64,000 bases of DNA. Source: Ecdyonurus torrentis. Taxonomy: Eukaryota > Arthropoda > Insecta > Ephemeroptera > Heptageniidae. Below are positions 45,657 to 56,224 of this stretch, one piece after another. The DNA is taken from assembly GCA_949318235.1 (NCBI GenBank), contig OX439128.1, positions 43,900,262 to 43,964,261 of the forward strand. Reading direction: 5' to 3'. The notes below the pieces were generated by a model that saw only the letters and a program-made list of their open reading frames with translations, searched no databases and was not told the DNA's origin. The first letter of the stretch is position 1. Each line of letters starts with the position of its first letter. Position numbers and translations under genes: made by a program.

Positions 45657-48600
45657 CTTCTTCTTCGTTTTTTTTTTTCTTAAATTTTTTTTTAATTGAT
45701 TTCATTATTACAGAAGTAAGGATGGAAGATGGTCCGATGCTGCCAAATATTTGTGACGATGCAAATCTTGATGAGGAAAGTGACCCACTAGACTTCAACT
45801 ATCCAGCAAGCAGTTTCTCTCTGTCTCCATCATCCAACCTACCTGTACAAGAATCTACACATAGTGAAGATACATTTGACTCCCCTGATGATGCATCTCC
45901 GAGTAAACGTTACACACAAACTTTCTTCATAAAGAAAGAAAAAGACCCTGACCCTCCTCATATTCAAATCAAAAAAGAAAAACAAGAAATTGAAAGTGAT
46001 AACGAAGAAAATAATTTAAATGATATTGGAATTCCAAATGATAATCTTGATTTACCATTCAATACAATGAGTGATATTAATAAAATAAAATTAGAAACAA
46101 ATCAAGAGTCCTTTGGTAATTTTGAAGATTTTGAAAGTGGGATTAATTTATATGAAAATGACAGTGTTGATAATGATATTGATCCATTGGCTTATGTCCC
46201 ATTATTTGATAAACCAGACTTGGGTTTTCAAGACGAAAATGAGCTCAAACATTGTCAATCCAATAAACCTGAAACTCTCAGTACACCTATGTTCTTATCA
46301 GCAAGTAGTAAAAGTAGTTCCAATGTTTCAGTACAAATATATGAAAGTAACAATGAGCCTAACCCTTTTTCTAAATCAGATATGTTAGAAAAAATAGCAT
46401 CTCAAATTAACCCTAAAAGAGAATTGTGTAAACAAGTTAATAAACTTGTAAAGCCTTCAACTATTACAAAGGGTTTAAGTCTTGTACCACAGCAAAAATT
46501 GTTAGAAAAATCTGACTTCAAGGAAAAAATTGAGGCAGAATCAATACCTCAGATTTTTATTCATCGAGGCATCGTATACAGAATTGTTCAAAATGATACT
46601 CTTCAGCAATCTGGCAAGTATAAATCAGTAATATTTCTATTTCTTTTCAATACAATGAATAAAGGGGGGGGGGGGGGGTGACAATGTCATGTTAAAAACT
46701 AAATACATAATATAAAGGGCAATTATAGAAAGAGCATTCAATTTGAAATTATTGAAGAATATTTAAACTAAAAAATTCTCTTAATTTGTAGATTTTTGAT
46801 TAGGAAAAGAGATCAAATTTCTATTGTTGAATTGCTAGGTAGATAATATTTAAAAAATATTAATAAATAAATATTACTAAAATAATTAACTGTGATGGTT
46901 TTTTTCACATATTTACATTAAATCAAGTTAAGGAAAAAACCATCGCGGTTAGGATCAATGATAAAGAAAAGGGTAGAAAAACCAGCAAGGGCCTTACCAC
47001 AGTAGAAGTTCTATGGAGACATTTTTTTTAACCCTTAAAATAAGTTGTTGTTTTTTCTTTTCCAAAACAATTCAATAAAAATGGTCATTTAGTTGACTGT
47101 GGGATAAGCAAACCACATGAAGGTAAATAGGGGAAGTATGATGGCACACTTTCTCTTTACTGAGTGAGTAAAATGTTCACCTTCTCAGGTAAGCTTAGCA
47201 GGAAGAGCAAGGGGTACATATTATGTTTTACCATATAATAAAGAATATATATAACTCTAGACCATATGGACGGAATGTCGCCGTTTTTTCTCATCGTGTT
47301 TCTGTTCACTGGATGGCAGTAGTTGTACAATTGTCCCTTTTTCTTACTCTCGAAAGGTCTTTTTCAGTATGAAAGAAAAGTTTATAATCTCCCTCCAACA
47401 GGGAGGAGGGGGACGAGGCAACCGGAAGGGTATTAAGGGTAGTCACAGCATGAAATCGCAAGAGTAATAACAATTCAATCGAAATATTAACTTTCTCAAA
47501 TATTCATGATAGCCTTAATTTTTATCATTTATTAAATAGTTTTATAAAAAAATAACTTATTTTCTTGTTTCATTCGTGATTCTACGACAATTAGAAGTCA
47601 AGTAATGGATTAATATTTTGCACTCCCTCCCAAAAAGGACTGGGAAGGGTAGTCACAGCATGAAACCGCAAGAGTAATAAAAGGTCAATCGAAATATTAA
47701 CTTTCTTAAATATTCATGATAGCCTTAATTTTATCCTTTATTACATAGTTTTGGAAAAAAATATCTTATTTTCTCGTTTCGTTCATGATTCTATGACAAT
47801 TAGAAGTCAAGTAATACATTGATAGTTTTCACCTCCTCTTGAAAAAGATCGAGCAAAAGAAAAAAATATATAATATAAGAAAAAGGCAAAATGTTATGTA
47901 CAAAAGGGAGGGATGAGTGTTCGAATGCATTGTGTGGGGGTGGGGTGGGGTGTTAGCGATGTCAGCCAGAGCCTCCTGGTGAACGCAAACATACAACTGA
48001 TTGAAAACGGAGACACAATTTAACATAGGGTATGAAGTAGCCTGGTTTTACTCTCATAGTAGAGGGGCGTGTACCATCTCGTTATCCTCACAGGGCACTC
48101 GTTTATTCTGAGGGCTAGAAAAGTCCAATAAATGACTAATTTCTGCTGAATTGTTCCAGAGAGAGAGAGAGAGAGAGAGAGAGAAATTATTTTTAGGTTT
48201 AAGTGTCTCTTTCAAACGATAGGTTACTGTGTCAATAAATAAAACGCAATGTACACACAATTGTGATAATCACAGTATATGGTACAATACAGGAATGTCA
48301 GATCGGTTCCTCGTGCTCCCTACATCAAGTCACAAGAAACTTTGCGTTTTTGCAGCGTGCGCACAGGAGCTGCATCATAAAATAAATGCAACTAAGCTGC
48401 GCGTACTGCTCGCGCACGCTGCAAAAACGCAAAGTTCTTTGTGACTTGCTGTAGGAGGCGCCTGAGTAACCAATCTGACATTCCTGCTATAGGAGATGGA
48501 CTACTGTACCATATACTGTGTGTGATAATATATTTATTATTCAAACACTCGCGGCAAATTTGCACTGTTATTCTTATAAGAAAATATGCGCTGCATTTGA

Positions 48601-48778
48601 ATGGTCAAATATAGGACAGATATGTGTTGTGTGTACTTATACTTAGCATATCACGTTCTTACACACCATTATTTATATATTATTATATTTTGGTGTGAAT
48701 GAACATTAGATGTTATGCATGTATTTTGTTTTAATTTTGACACAAAAACCCTCTATCCTTTTATATTTTCTCTCAGCG

Positions 48779-48818
<40 letters not shown>

Positions 48819-48915
48819 TCCAGCATCTATCTATGTATAAGGAAACAACCATCGCAGTTGGTATAAATACATACATACATACATACATACATACATACAT
48901 ACATACATACATACA

Positions 48916-48946
<31 letters not shown>

Positions 48947-51763
48947 CATGACGCTATAATCCCTTTCGGGGTAAGCCAACAACACATGTTTTATCCTGAC
49001 CAAGTGATAGACCTCCACAACTTCCTATCCTGACATACTTCACTTGCTTCCTCCAGTCTCATACCTTGCTTCATACATTTCCTTTTGCATTTCATACTGC
49101 GTACATTCTTATTTTTCAAACATCTTCCAACCACCTCAGATCATGATGTTTTAGGCTTGCCTCTATCTCTCCTTCCATCCACTCTACTATGAAATACCTG
49201 CTTTGCTATTCTTTCATCACCCATTCTCTCAACATGACCAAACCACCGTAACACACTGTTCTCGTACTTCTCAGTCACCATTTCTTTTACTCCACATTTC
49301 TCCATCACCCAAGTATTCCTTACTCTATCTAATCTTGTTTTACCACACATACTTCTAAGAAAGCTCATACCAACAGCATTCACCCTACTCTGACGTACCC
49401 ATGATTCAGAACCATGGTTTAAATAAATAAATAATAGTAATAGTTAGAGACTAGAGCAAGTTGAATTGAAAATCAATAAAATGCAAAGTTCCCTAATTTA
49501 TATAGTAAATTGGGACTATAGGGACCAAATATTGTAGCATGAGCTACAGTAGTTTAAAATAGACCTTAAAGGATGCAAGGATACAGTGGAGAACTAATCA
49601 AAGGCACAACATTATAAAATAGCATCTGTATATTTTTAACTAGCTTACACAAGAATATTTGGCCCCTCTAGTGCCAAATTACCATATAAATTAAAGAATC
49701 TTTTTGTTTTATTAATTTTCAGTTTATCGTGCTCTAATCTCTACCTACTAGTTTCTAAATATTTTTTTAAAAAGCTCTTTAGATATCATGTTTGCTAGGT
49801 AAAATAAACTTTATTGTGTATTGTATTGTTATACGTAGTACATAATCAATTGAAGGGAGAACCCATTGTTAGAATTAATATTAAAGGAAAGGATAGACTT
49901 AATAGCAAGGGCTTTACGCTTTACCACAGTAGTTGTTCTATGGATCAATCAAGGTCTCACATGGCACAGAGTTATAATATTTAAAACTATAACTCTGTGC
50001 CATGTGAGACTTTGATCTTTCATGGAAGGTCTACTTTTGTAAGGTCCTTGCTGGGTTTTGTATCCTTTTCTTTAAAAATTTTATAGTACAGTTATGTAAT
50101 TTATTCTTCTTCTTCGTTTATAGAACCCACAAAGGAGGAAGCAGTGACCAATAATGTGTTTCCGGATAGCCCCACATTAATGAATATTAAACAAGGAGAT
50201 CCAAGTGGGACCAGAGCACCATCATCAACTGAGCCTTTAAATGTAAGAAATATACCAGGTGTAATTGAAGAAAGTAAGAAAGACCTTTCTAAACCTCCAC
50301 CGACAGTTCAATTAGCAGATCAGTTAGCATTAGCAGCAAGGTACAGCAAAACGGTTGAGAAAAATGGAGGAGTTACCAAAAACTTAAGTGCGGTATCCGA
50401 ATATGATGAATTCAAGAAAAATTTGGAAGCGAAAAGATTGGAAGAGGAAAATACAATCTGGGGTCGATTTGAAAAGAGTAAAGAAATGCTTGAAGCAGCT
50501 AATTGGATACCAGTTGAGGGAACATCTAATGGAGTGATTCAAAAATATAAAAAAATAGCTTCCAGCATGAACAGTAAGGACCTAATTGATGATAAAGTCC
50601 CTCCATTGGTGTGGAAGCCAGAAAGTACAAATACTAAAAATATAGATGGGAATGTTAAAAGTGTGGGTAATATAAGAAATACTTCCCAGTTTATACCTCT
50701 ACGTAAGATGTATCGATCTTTAGCTCCAAAACTACCCATAATACCTGAACCTAAACCCTCATTAACTAAACCCTCATTAACTAAAAACTCATTAACTAAA
50801 ATTGTACCAGCTATTCTTACCCCTCAGGTCTCTAAATCAGTAGAATCATTGTCACAGTCAAAAAATTTACCGCCTCTTGTTAAGAAAGGAAGAAAACAAG
50901 AATTAAAACCAAGATTAGATGGAAGTGCTACAGAAAGTAAAAAAGAGGATAAAAGTATTCATAAACCAAGAAAACAAACCTTACAAGTAAATGATTATAT
51001 AAATAGTGACGAACTACAGTGTGTCATCTGCTGTAAAAATTGTAAAAAAACATTTCAAACAGTTGAATATTACGATCTTCATAGAAAACAATATCATGAA
51101 GATGTTGTTAATAGAAATTGTAAATTATGTGATGAACAGTGTTCAAGTGCATGTGAAATTCTAACACATTATATTTATCACACTACTGTAGATAAAGTGA
51201 ATTTATGTTTATTAACTAAATGGGATTTTATGAATCCTAAGGCACAGGTATTAGAATATATTGAATTATTTGATGGTATTGGAGTTGGTAGTTTTATATG
51301 TATATGTAGAAGAAGATTTGACTTTAGACGACATCTGATATTACATGTAAATACATATTATGATCGCTGTAAGAGCAGACTACCAAAATATCAACAAATT
51401 ATCACAATACGAGAAAAACCAATAAAAACAAGAGGAACTATGCAGAGAAACATACACGAACATAATCACAGAAGAGAGCTTGCACGTGAAGTAAGAGAAA
51501 AATTTAAACAAGCTCAGTATTATACTCAACCAAAGAAAAACACTAAGAAACTCCCAAAATGTAGAAAGTGTAACTTAAAGTTTGATAACCGCTGTGTTTA
51601 TTTGGAACATATTAGATTTGAACATAGTGAAACTTATTACTGTGAACATTGTACATTTCATATTAGTGGTAGTAATAAGTTAAAATTACAAAGGCACATT
51701 ATTAGGCATCATCTTAATAAATCTAAAGTTACTGCTGCTAAAGTTTATTTAATTGATGATTAA
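42851..51763 (+). CDS. C2H2 zinc-finger protein, uncharacterised, 944 aa
   Basis: Coding exons: 42851-42968, 43911-44087, 45714-46613 and 50124-51763 (2835 nt, 944 aa plus stop). The last junction needs a GC donor (CTG/GCAAGT); a GT donor four bases later (46618) breaks the frame. Exon 1 is basic (KKKNIKKRTKK). Exons 2-3 are very acidic with SUMO-type sites (IIKEEP, FIKKEKD, QIKKEKQ). The middle has a triple SLTK repeat. C-terminal C2H2 fingers: C702-x2-C-x12-H-x4-H, then CKLC...HYIYH (x12, x3), a degenerate ICIC...H, CRKC...HIRFEH, and CEHC...HIIRHH. A nuclear DNA- or RNA-binding regulator is likely, but I do not recognise the family. It is head to head with SMC3. A MITE follows 12 bases after the stop. 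Confidence 0.8.
43113..43168. repeat. Poly-T tract and (GCT)n
   Basis: About 41 T followed by GCTGCTGCTGCTGC in the first coding intron of the zinc-finger gene. Confidence 0.95.
43267..43587. mobile_element. MITE-like repeat, CTATAGGGTG family, copy 2
   Basis: Best preserved copy, about 321 bp: starts CTATAGGGTGCGATTG and ends ATACACCCTATAG, giving a 10-bp inverted end CTATAGGGTG. It contains AGCTAATTTTCCAAAGAAAA and CTATGCTGAGCAATGTTA, shared with 18828-19110 and, inverted, 52520-52830. Non-coding. Confidence 0.85.
44255..44372. mobile_element. Half of a Penelope-derived foldback
   Basis: AGAATTGGAGAAAACTAGCAAG, AGTCCCATAGTT, GTGAAAATCTTGC and AGCACAGAGATAAAAA follow the same order as the left arm at 13949. 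The right arm is missing. Confidence 0.6.
44385..44530. repeat. GC-rich island-like repeat
   Basis: CAGGGTCGGCCTGGGAGG, AAAGGCCCGGTCCGCGG, AAAGGCCCGCG and GGCCACGCCCCC stand out from the AT-rich surroundings. The start resembles ends of hAT-type MITEs, but no matching right end was found; an old transposon fragment is a guess. Confidence 0.45.
44800..45305 (+). mobile_element. Penelope-type terminal repeat with promoter, hammerhead ribozyme and tail
   Basis: Order: CCAAT box (CCCAATCAGCGCG, about 44844), TATA box (TATAAAAA, 44878-44885) framed by CCGCG/CGCGG, TCAGTTAGCAGATG and GGTGTGAGC, a hammerhead ribozyme (44969-45013), AT-rich body, and the end ACCAACCGCGATGGTTTTTTCC. The order and several words match the 730-bp unit at 31275, but the rest of the sequence differs, so it is another family of the same type. 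Its body recurs as a palindrome at 49436-49790. No coding sequence remains. Confidence 0.78.
44969..45013 (+). ncRNA. Hammerhead ribozyme, type I with minimal stem III
   Basis: Stem I GCCTTA (44969-44974) pairs fully with TAAGGC (45008-45013). Core box CTGATGAG (44975-44982); stem II GTCC/GGAC closing loop TAGGTAAA; core CGAAAC (44997-45002); stem III is only AC/GT with a CG loop; cleavage triplet GTC at 45005-45007. All invariant bases of the hammerhead core are present. Hammerheads with such short stem III are known from Penelope-like elements and are thought to need dimer formation. Confidence 0.85.
45621..45713 (+). repeat. Poly-T / pyrimidine tract before zinc-finger exon 3
   Basis: About 35 T, then TCTTCTTCTTCG and more T, ending in the acceptor TTATTACAG before 45714. 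Confidence 0.9.
46889..47024. mobile_element. Penelope-derived fragment with back-to-back tails
   Basis: AACTGTGATGGTTTTTTTCAC is followed by the inverse AGGAAAAAACCATCGCGGTTAGG, then GATCAATGATAAAGAAAAGG and AAAAACCAGCAAGGGCCTTACC, nearly identical to the left end of the palindrome at 34144. So it is a junction of two inverted element ends. Confidence 0.75.
47432..47835. repeat. Tandem duplication, 210-bp period
   Basis: AGGGTAGTCACAGCATGAAA occurs at 47436 and 47646; the following 200 bases (ATTCATGATAGCCTTAATTTT, GACAATTAGAAGTCAAGTAAT) match with about 10 per cent differences. It lies in the last intron of the zinc-finger gene. Confidence 0.85.
48271..48520. mobile_element. Foldback, CTCCTATAGCGGG family, second copy
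   Basis: Starts CACAGTATATGGTAC, ends GTACCATATACTGTG; ATCTGACATTCCTGCTATAGGAG-type outer sequence matches 9523-9750. Inner arms AACTTTGCGTTTTTGCAGCG pair with CGCTGCAAAAACGCAAAGTT. The inner arms are unrelated to those of the other copy. Confidence 0.82.
48867..49428 (-). mobile_element. LINE retrotransposon 3' end with (TATG)n tail
   Basis: Minus strand 49425-49141 encodes the end of a LINE reverse-transcriptase protein: HGSESWVRQSRVNAVGMSF, LDRVRNTWV, and ENSVLRWFGHVERM...GRRDRGKPKT, the RWFGHV...RGRPK-like signature seen at the C-terminus of many LINE ORF2 proteins. The 3' UTR follows (GTTGGCTTACCCCGAAAGGG) and ends in a (TATG)n run (plus strand CATACATA, 48867-48946), as in RTE-like LINEs that end in short repeats. 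Strongly 5'-truncated. A Penelope-type tail (AACAACCATCGCAGTTGG) abuts it on the left. Confidence 0.75.
49436..49790. mobile_element. Palindromic solo derivative of the 44800-45305 element
   Basis: AGAGACTAGAGCAAGTTGAA...CAACATTATAAAATAGCATCTG is the inverse of the body of the element at 44800-45305 (ATTCAACGTGCTCTAATCTC). After about 49640 the body resumes in plus sense up to ATCGTGCTCTAATCTCTACC. Two diverged copies therefore face each other. Confidence 0.65.
49885..50085. mobile_element. Penelope-derived foldback just upstream of the last zinc-finger exon
   Basis: AAAGGATAGACTTAATAGCAAGG...GTCTCACATGGCACAGAGTTATA pairs with TATAACTCTGTGCCATGTGAGAC...CCTTGCTGGGTTTTGTATCC. The centre near 49981 has almost no loop. 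GCATGGCACAG-like words also occur in the 34144 palindrome. It ends about 38 bases before the acceptor at 50123. Confidence 0.8.
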
Positions 51764-51775
51764 CATATTATTATT

Positions 51776-52107
51776 AAAGGAATAGACCAGAAGAAAACAT
51801 AAGCATTTATATCACAAAACACTTGATGGGACTTACATAAATTACTTAAGTTTGCCTCAAAACCCAACTGTAGCTCCGTAGCAGTGATCAGAAATTTTTG
51901 ATTATGCAACCCGAACACCATTTTTTACTAATTTTTGCATGTTTCTGACAACAGAAACTTGAATAGTCACGTAAATTGCATACTTTACAGGATTTTCATG
52001 CTCTCTCATTAGCATTCTGGTAAAAATTGTCATCAGTGTTGAAGATCCCATTTTGTGTTTATTCATTAAAGAGCATGCACATGTTGTTTTATGTGGTCTA
52101 TGGCTTT
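51776..52107. mobile_element. TTAA-flanked MITE family, copy 1
   Basis: Begins TTAAAGGAATAGACCAGAA and ends GTCTATGGCTTT, an imperfect inverted end. Internal words CACTTGATGGGACTTACATA, TAGCTCCGTAGCAGTGATCA and GCATGTTTCTGAC are shared with 59802-60160 and, inverted, 60845-61176. It starts 12 bases after the zinc-finger stop codon and so probably lies in its 3' UTR. Confidence 0.85.
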
Positions 52108-52338
52108 CAATCTTTTAATTATTAATTATCTCACAGTCGATTTTCCCTTATAATTAATATTTATTATAGTATGTATTGTAATGTTTTAAGACATGTTTAA
52201 TCAGTGCAATATTTTCAATGTGTGATACATTTTATTGCATGTAAATGATTATTCACTTGACGCGTAATAATTTCCATTGCCAGTATTCAATCCTTGGCAA
52301 TGAGTTGTCCTAATTATGTAAAGTTGGGTAAAAAATGC

Positions 52339-52344
52339 AATAAA
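52339..52344 (+). terminator. Candidate polyadenylation signal of the zinc-finger gene
   Basis: First AATAAA after the stop codon, about 576 bases downstream and beyond the MITE. Weak evidence in AT-rich DNA. Confidence 0.3.
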
Positions 52345-52519
52345 ATTTATTTCATAGTGCAAATATTGCTCTGGTTATTAAGGAAAAGGAACTGTGAACA
52401 TTAAGATGATAAACTGATTTGATGACATTTTCTTGTGTGTAAATTAATGTATGTAAAATTACTTTATATTTGTACTATACAGTAATATACTCTTGAAAAA
52501 TCATAGTTTACAAATATGT

Positions 52520-52830
52520 GTATAGGGTGTATGAGGATGACGTTATATATTTATTGCGCTTGGAGGCCATACTGGAGTAGTGCATAACATTGCTCAGCAT
52601 AGGACAAACTTCATTTAAGCCAATTTTCTTTGGGGCATCGGTTAATTTTTTTTAATTATTATTTTTCTCACATACTTGAGATACTAATTCAACATATTTA
52701 CAGCATCAATGCTCTCAAAAATATTACATAGTGTTTTTAAACTGGCAAAATGAGTTTTTTTCCTATGCCACCCATGTTATTGAGTTATCCAACATGGCGT
52801 CGACTTTAACATGAATGCATAGAGCCTATA
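52520..52830. mobile_element. MITE-like repeat, CTATAGGGTG family, copy 3 (inverted)
   Basis: TATAGGGTGTATGAGG, TAACATTGCTCAGCATAGGAC and AATTTTCTTTGG are the reverse complement of the 43267-43587 copy. Right end AGAGCCTATA. Confidence 0.78.
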
Positions 52831-52962
52831 CAATAATTTTTATGGTTGTAATTGTATTGTGGAACCTTTTCTTTCAATTTATCAATAATTCAAAGACATA
52901 GTAAATAAATGCTTCAATAAATAAAGATGAATAAAATCAGGTGCAGTATGCTTAAGCTAAGA

Positions 52963-53164
52963 AATATCAATGTTTACCTGTCAAAGTGAACAAACTTCAC
53001 TTTACAAATTTCACTCAAAATGAACGATCTACGTTTGGCGCTTCTACCTGTTTTAAAGGGATAAATAGATGGGTAAACTTGGAATTTGTAAAGTGTAGAT
53101 CGGTCATTTCAAACAAAATTTGTAAAGTGTAGTTCGTTCACTTTGACAGGTAAGCATCGATATT
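52963..53164. mobile_element. Foldback MITE, ~200 bp
   Basis: AATATCAATGTTTACCTGTCAAAG pairs with CTTTGACAGGTAAGCATCGATATT; CACTTTACAAATT and GATCTACG also pair with inner inverse copies. Centre near 53063. Confidence 0.82.
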
Positions 53165-53914
53165 GTTTTGTTTTTTAAAAGAACTTTGAAAACTATACGT
53201 CATGTACAGTAGTTGAAAAAAATAAAATAATAATAATAAAATTAAAAAAAAAAAAAGTTTGATATACCGGAGAGTATTAACTTTGAAGCATTAAAGTACA
53301 CTTGCCTGCATATTTTATCCTGGTTTTAAATTCTACAATCTCTACACAATTGTTAAATTATACAAGTATCAAAATACTTAATGTTTCAATTATTCTATTT
53401 TGAGATAATTGTAAAAAGTACTATTAAAAATAAAGATTAAAAAGAGTAGTTTGATGTAAGTATAAGCTAATGTAACACGATATAATATACTTTCATACTA
53501 CCTCTCAGATACTGTTTCTTGAACTGAATAAATGTGAAGAGGATTGTAAAAATGGTTTTACATATCAGAGTGGATAGGAGGAGAGGAACGACAAAACATC
53601 ATCATGGTCTGAAGTGGTTAAAAGATACTTGAAAAAGAAGAATCTACTTTATAGGTTTTAAAAAAAAATGAAGTGAATTTAGTATAGGTGAAGCAATTAA
53701 GGAATTCATATTCAAAATAGTTCATTTTCTGATTTTCTCCCCCCCCCCCCCCCCCCCCCCCACACACAAAAAAAATATTTATGTCAGTTGTGATTAATCA
53801 GGTCAAAGGGAAATGCTGTTTGCTTACCCTGAAGGATATGTATAGCAATAAGATATGTATATGAATTATCTAACAATTAGAATAATTTAAATTATACATT
53901 CTTACCTATATGAA

Positions 53915-54006
53915 CAGCTCTGGCCAAAAGTTTGAGAACAATTTGCATAGGCTGCCCGCAGCCACACTATGCTATCTTTATGAGAAGTTTTTTTGGTCAG
54001 AGGTGT
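53915..54006. mobile_element. Tc1/mariner-like MITE, second copy
   Basis: CAGCTCTGGCCAAAAGTTTG, AATTTGCATAGGC and CACACTATGCTATCTTTATG match 25611-25708; the right end is decayed (GGTCAGAGGTG). Confidence 0.78.
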
Positions 54007-54616
54007 ACAGGTTCTGGTAATATTGTGAGCATTTCGTATTTATGACAAAGTAAACATTAAAAATTACTCTAGCAAACTTAAAAGTAATTGCAGCTAATTA
54101 AAATAGTTTAATCTACAAAATTTGCCATGACATATTGCCTGTTGACTTTTTTTTTTATCAATTTAGCTTATCAATCCAGCTTGATATACTTTGTAAAAAC
54201 AAATTGCTTTTTTTTTTTTTTTTTTTTTTTACTGAATTATACTTGTATATACATTGAAAAATATGGTAGTCTGTATTTCTGTTATATTTGGACTGGAGTA
54301 AATGCTGGTCCTGGATTGTGCTAAACTGTTAATATGACTAAATCTATGCAAATAATGTGTACTTAGGAATGTATTGTATAATAAGCCTTGCTTGTATATA
54401 TTTATACAAAGAATTTTAATATTATTTGTGCTCAATGTTGTGTTATTTTGATACAATTAAAAAAAATATATGTTCTCACTTAAATTTTAACTTTTTATCA
54501 CTTTATAATTTTACCAACATTATTCTCTTCATATTTTAATGGTTACGTTATTTTAAAGGTTTTAAAATAGTCAAACTTATAATTTTTATTCATAGTATAA
54601 TATATAATATAATATA

Positions 54617-54655
<39 letters not shown>

Positions 54656-56224
54656 GAAAGCCATTTGACAAATATTTATTTTATTTATTAGACATTGGTA
54701 GCTTACATTAACATATTATAAATAATAAGTAATAGTAGTATAAATGACGCATATTTATAGACGCACTTTTACTTAATTTATGGTAAGCATAAAATTAAAA
54801 AAAATATATATATTATTACCAAAAATTTTTAATTGGTAAGAAGCATATTGCATTTCCTTTAAACAACGACTTCAGAAGAGGAAAAATTAACATTTCGATC
54901 ATTTTTCAATATGTTAATTGCAAAATAAAAACTCAACGTTTTATAATATAAAATATTATAATAAACAATCATGCATTTTAAGAAAACATAATAAGAACTT
55001 TCAAATTATAATTATATGCAGATTGGTATGTGAATTTATTTGACTAATAAAATGAATTTTGAAAGGATTTATAGTTTGTGATCGTGCTTATATTGCTATA
55101 CTAAAAGTTTTGAGTGTGTACTTTGAGTTACGTGAAAAAAAAAAAAAAAAAAAGGCGCTTCGTTTTCGTTTTGCAAAAGTTGCGTGAATAGTGAGCTGAT
55201 TGCTGTGGGCTGCCTCGCAGCCTCACCCGGAAATTGAATCACTATACCTATATGTGACTGCGGGCAAGCTATAGGAGTCGGAGCGCTTTACAAAACTAAA
55301 TCACGAATTTTTCAAAGCTTTTTCTTTTCTATCACATGTGTAATTCAATTTAATTTTACGGAAAATTGGCAAGATCTGAATTTCAGTATAATATATGTAT
55401 ATAAAATGGGTTTTGTACTTTGAAATTTTACAAATATGTCACAATTAAGAAATAGGTTATGAGAAAAAAGATGCGTTATAATCAAGGTTTATACCTTGCG
55501 TTATAATTATGCAGCTCGGAGGGAAAATATCGGGGTCTCATGTATAGACGAATTCATAAATATATAAATATATATATATACACACACACACACAATTAAT
55601 TTTTTTAATTAAAATAATATATTATATAAATATATTATAATAATATATAATTTATTGTAAATTTTTATAATCTTTTTATATTTTACGTTATTTTCAATTA
55701 ATAATATTACGTATTTACTTTTGTTATATTAAAATAATAATAAATCGTTCTTTTATATTTACATTTTGGATAAAGTGTGAGAACAATGCTTTGTGGTATT
55801 TATGTATTTAAACCAGAACTGACAACAATGGTATCAATTACACAACATCGTAATGTTTATATTCACACTCCATATCACACTCAACACAGATTGTTTAGTT
55901 ATATTTAATTGCAATTTATGTAAACAAAGGTTTATAATAATATATAACTACAATATAATTCGATTTTCACACTTTGTTTATACTATGAAACATTTATATA
56001 ACAACATTTGTAAAATTGTCGAGTAAGGATTCAAGTTTTTATTTTTTGTATGAGAATAAATTATGTATTTACGATCTTTCCATTAATATATCATCGAGAG
56101 AATCATATATATATTTAAGGCAAAATTTAGTTTTCAAAAGCTATAACCTAGCTATAATTAATTTATTATTATAATATATAATAAGTGGTACACATTTTAT
56201 TTTATAGAAGGCATGATATAAGAA

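Noticed and set aside
46113..46388. 91-codon frame inside zinc-finger exon 3
   Set aside because: Shadow of the real reading frame.
55155..55280. Possible tRNA or promoter in a GC-richer patch
   Set aside because: No clear A and B boxes or cloverleaf; left as unexplained.
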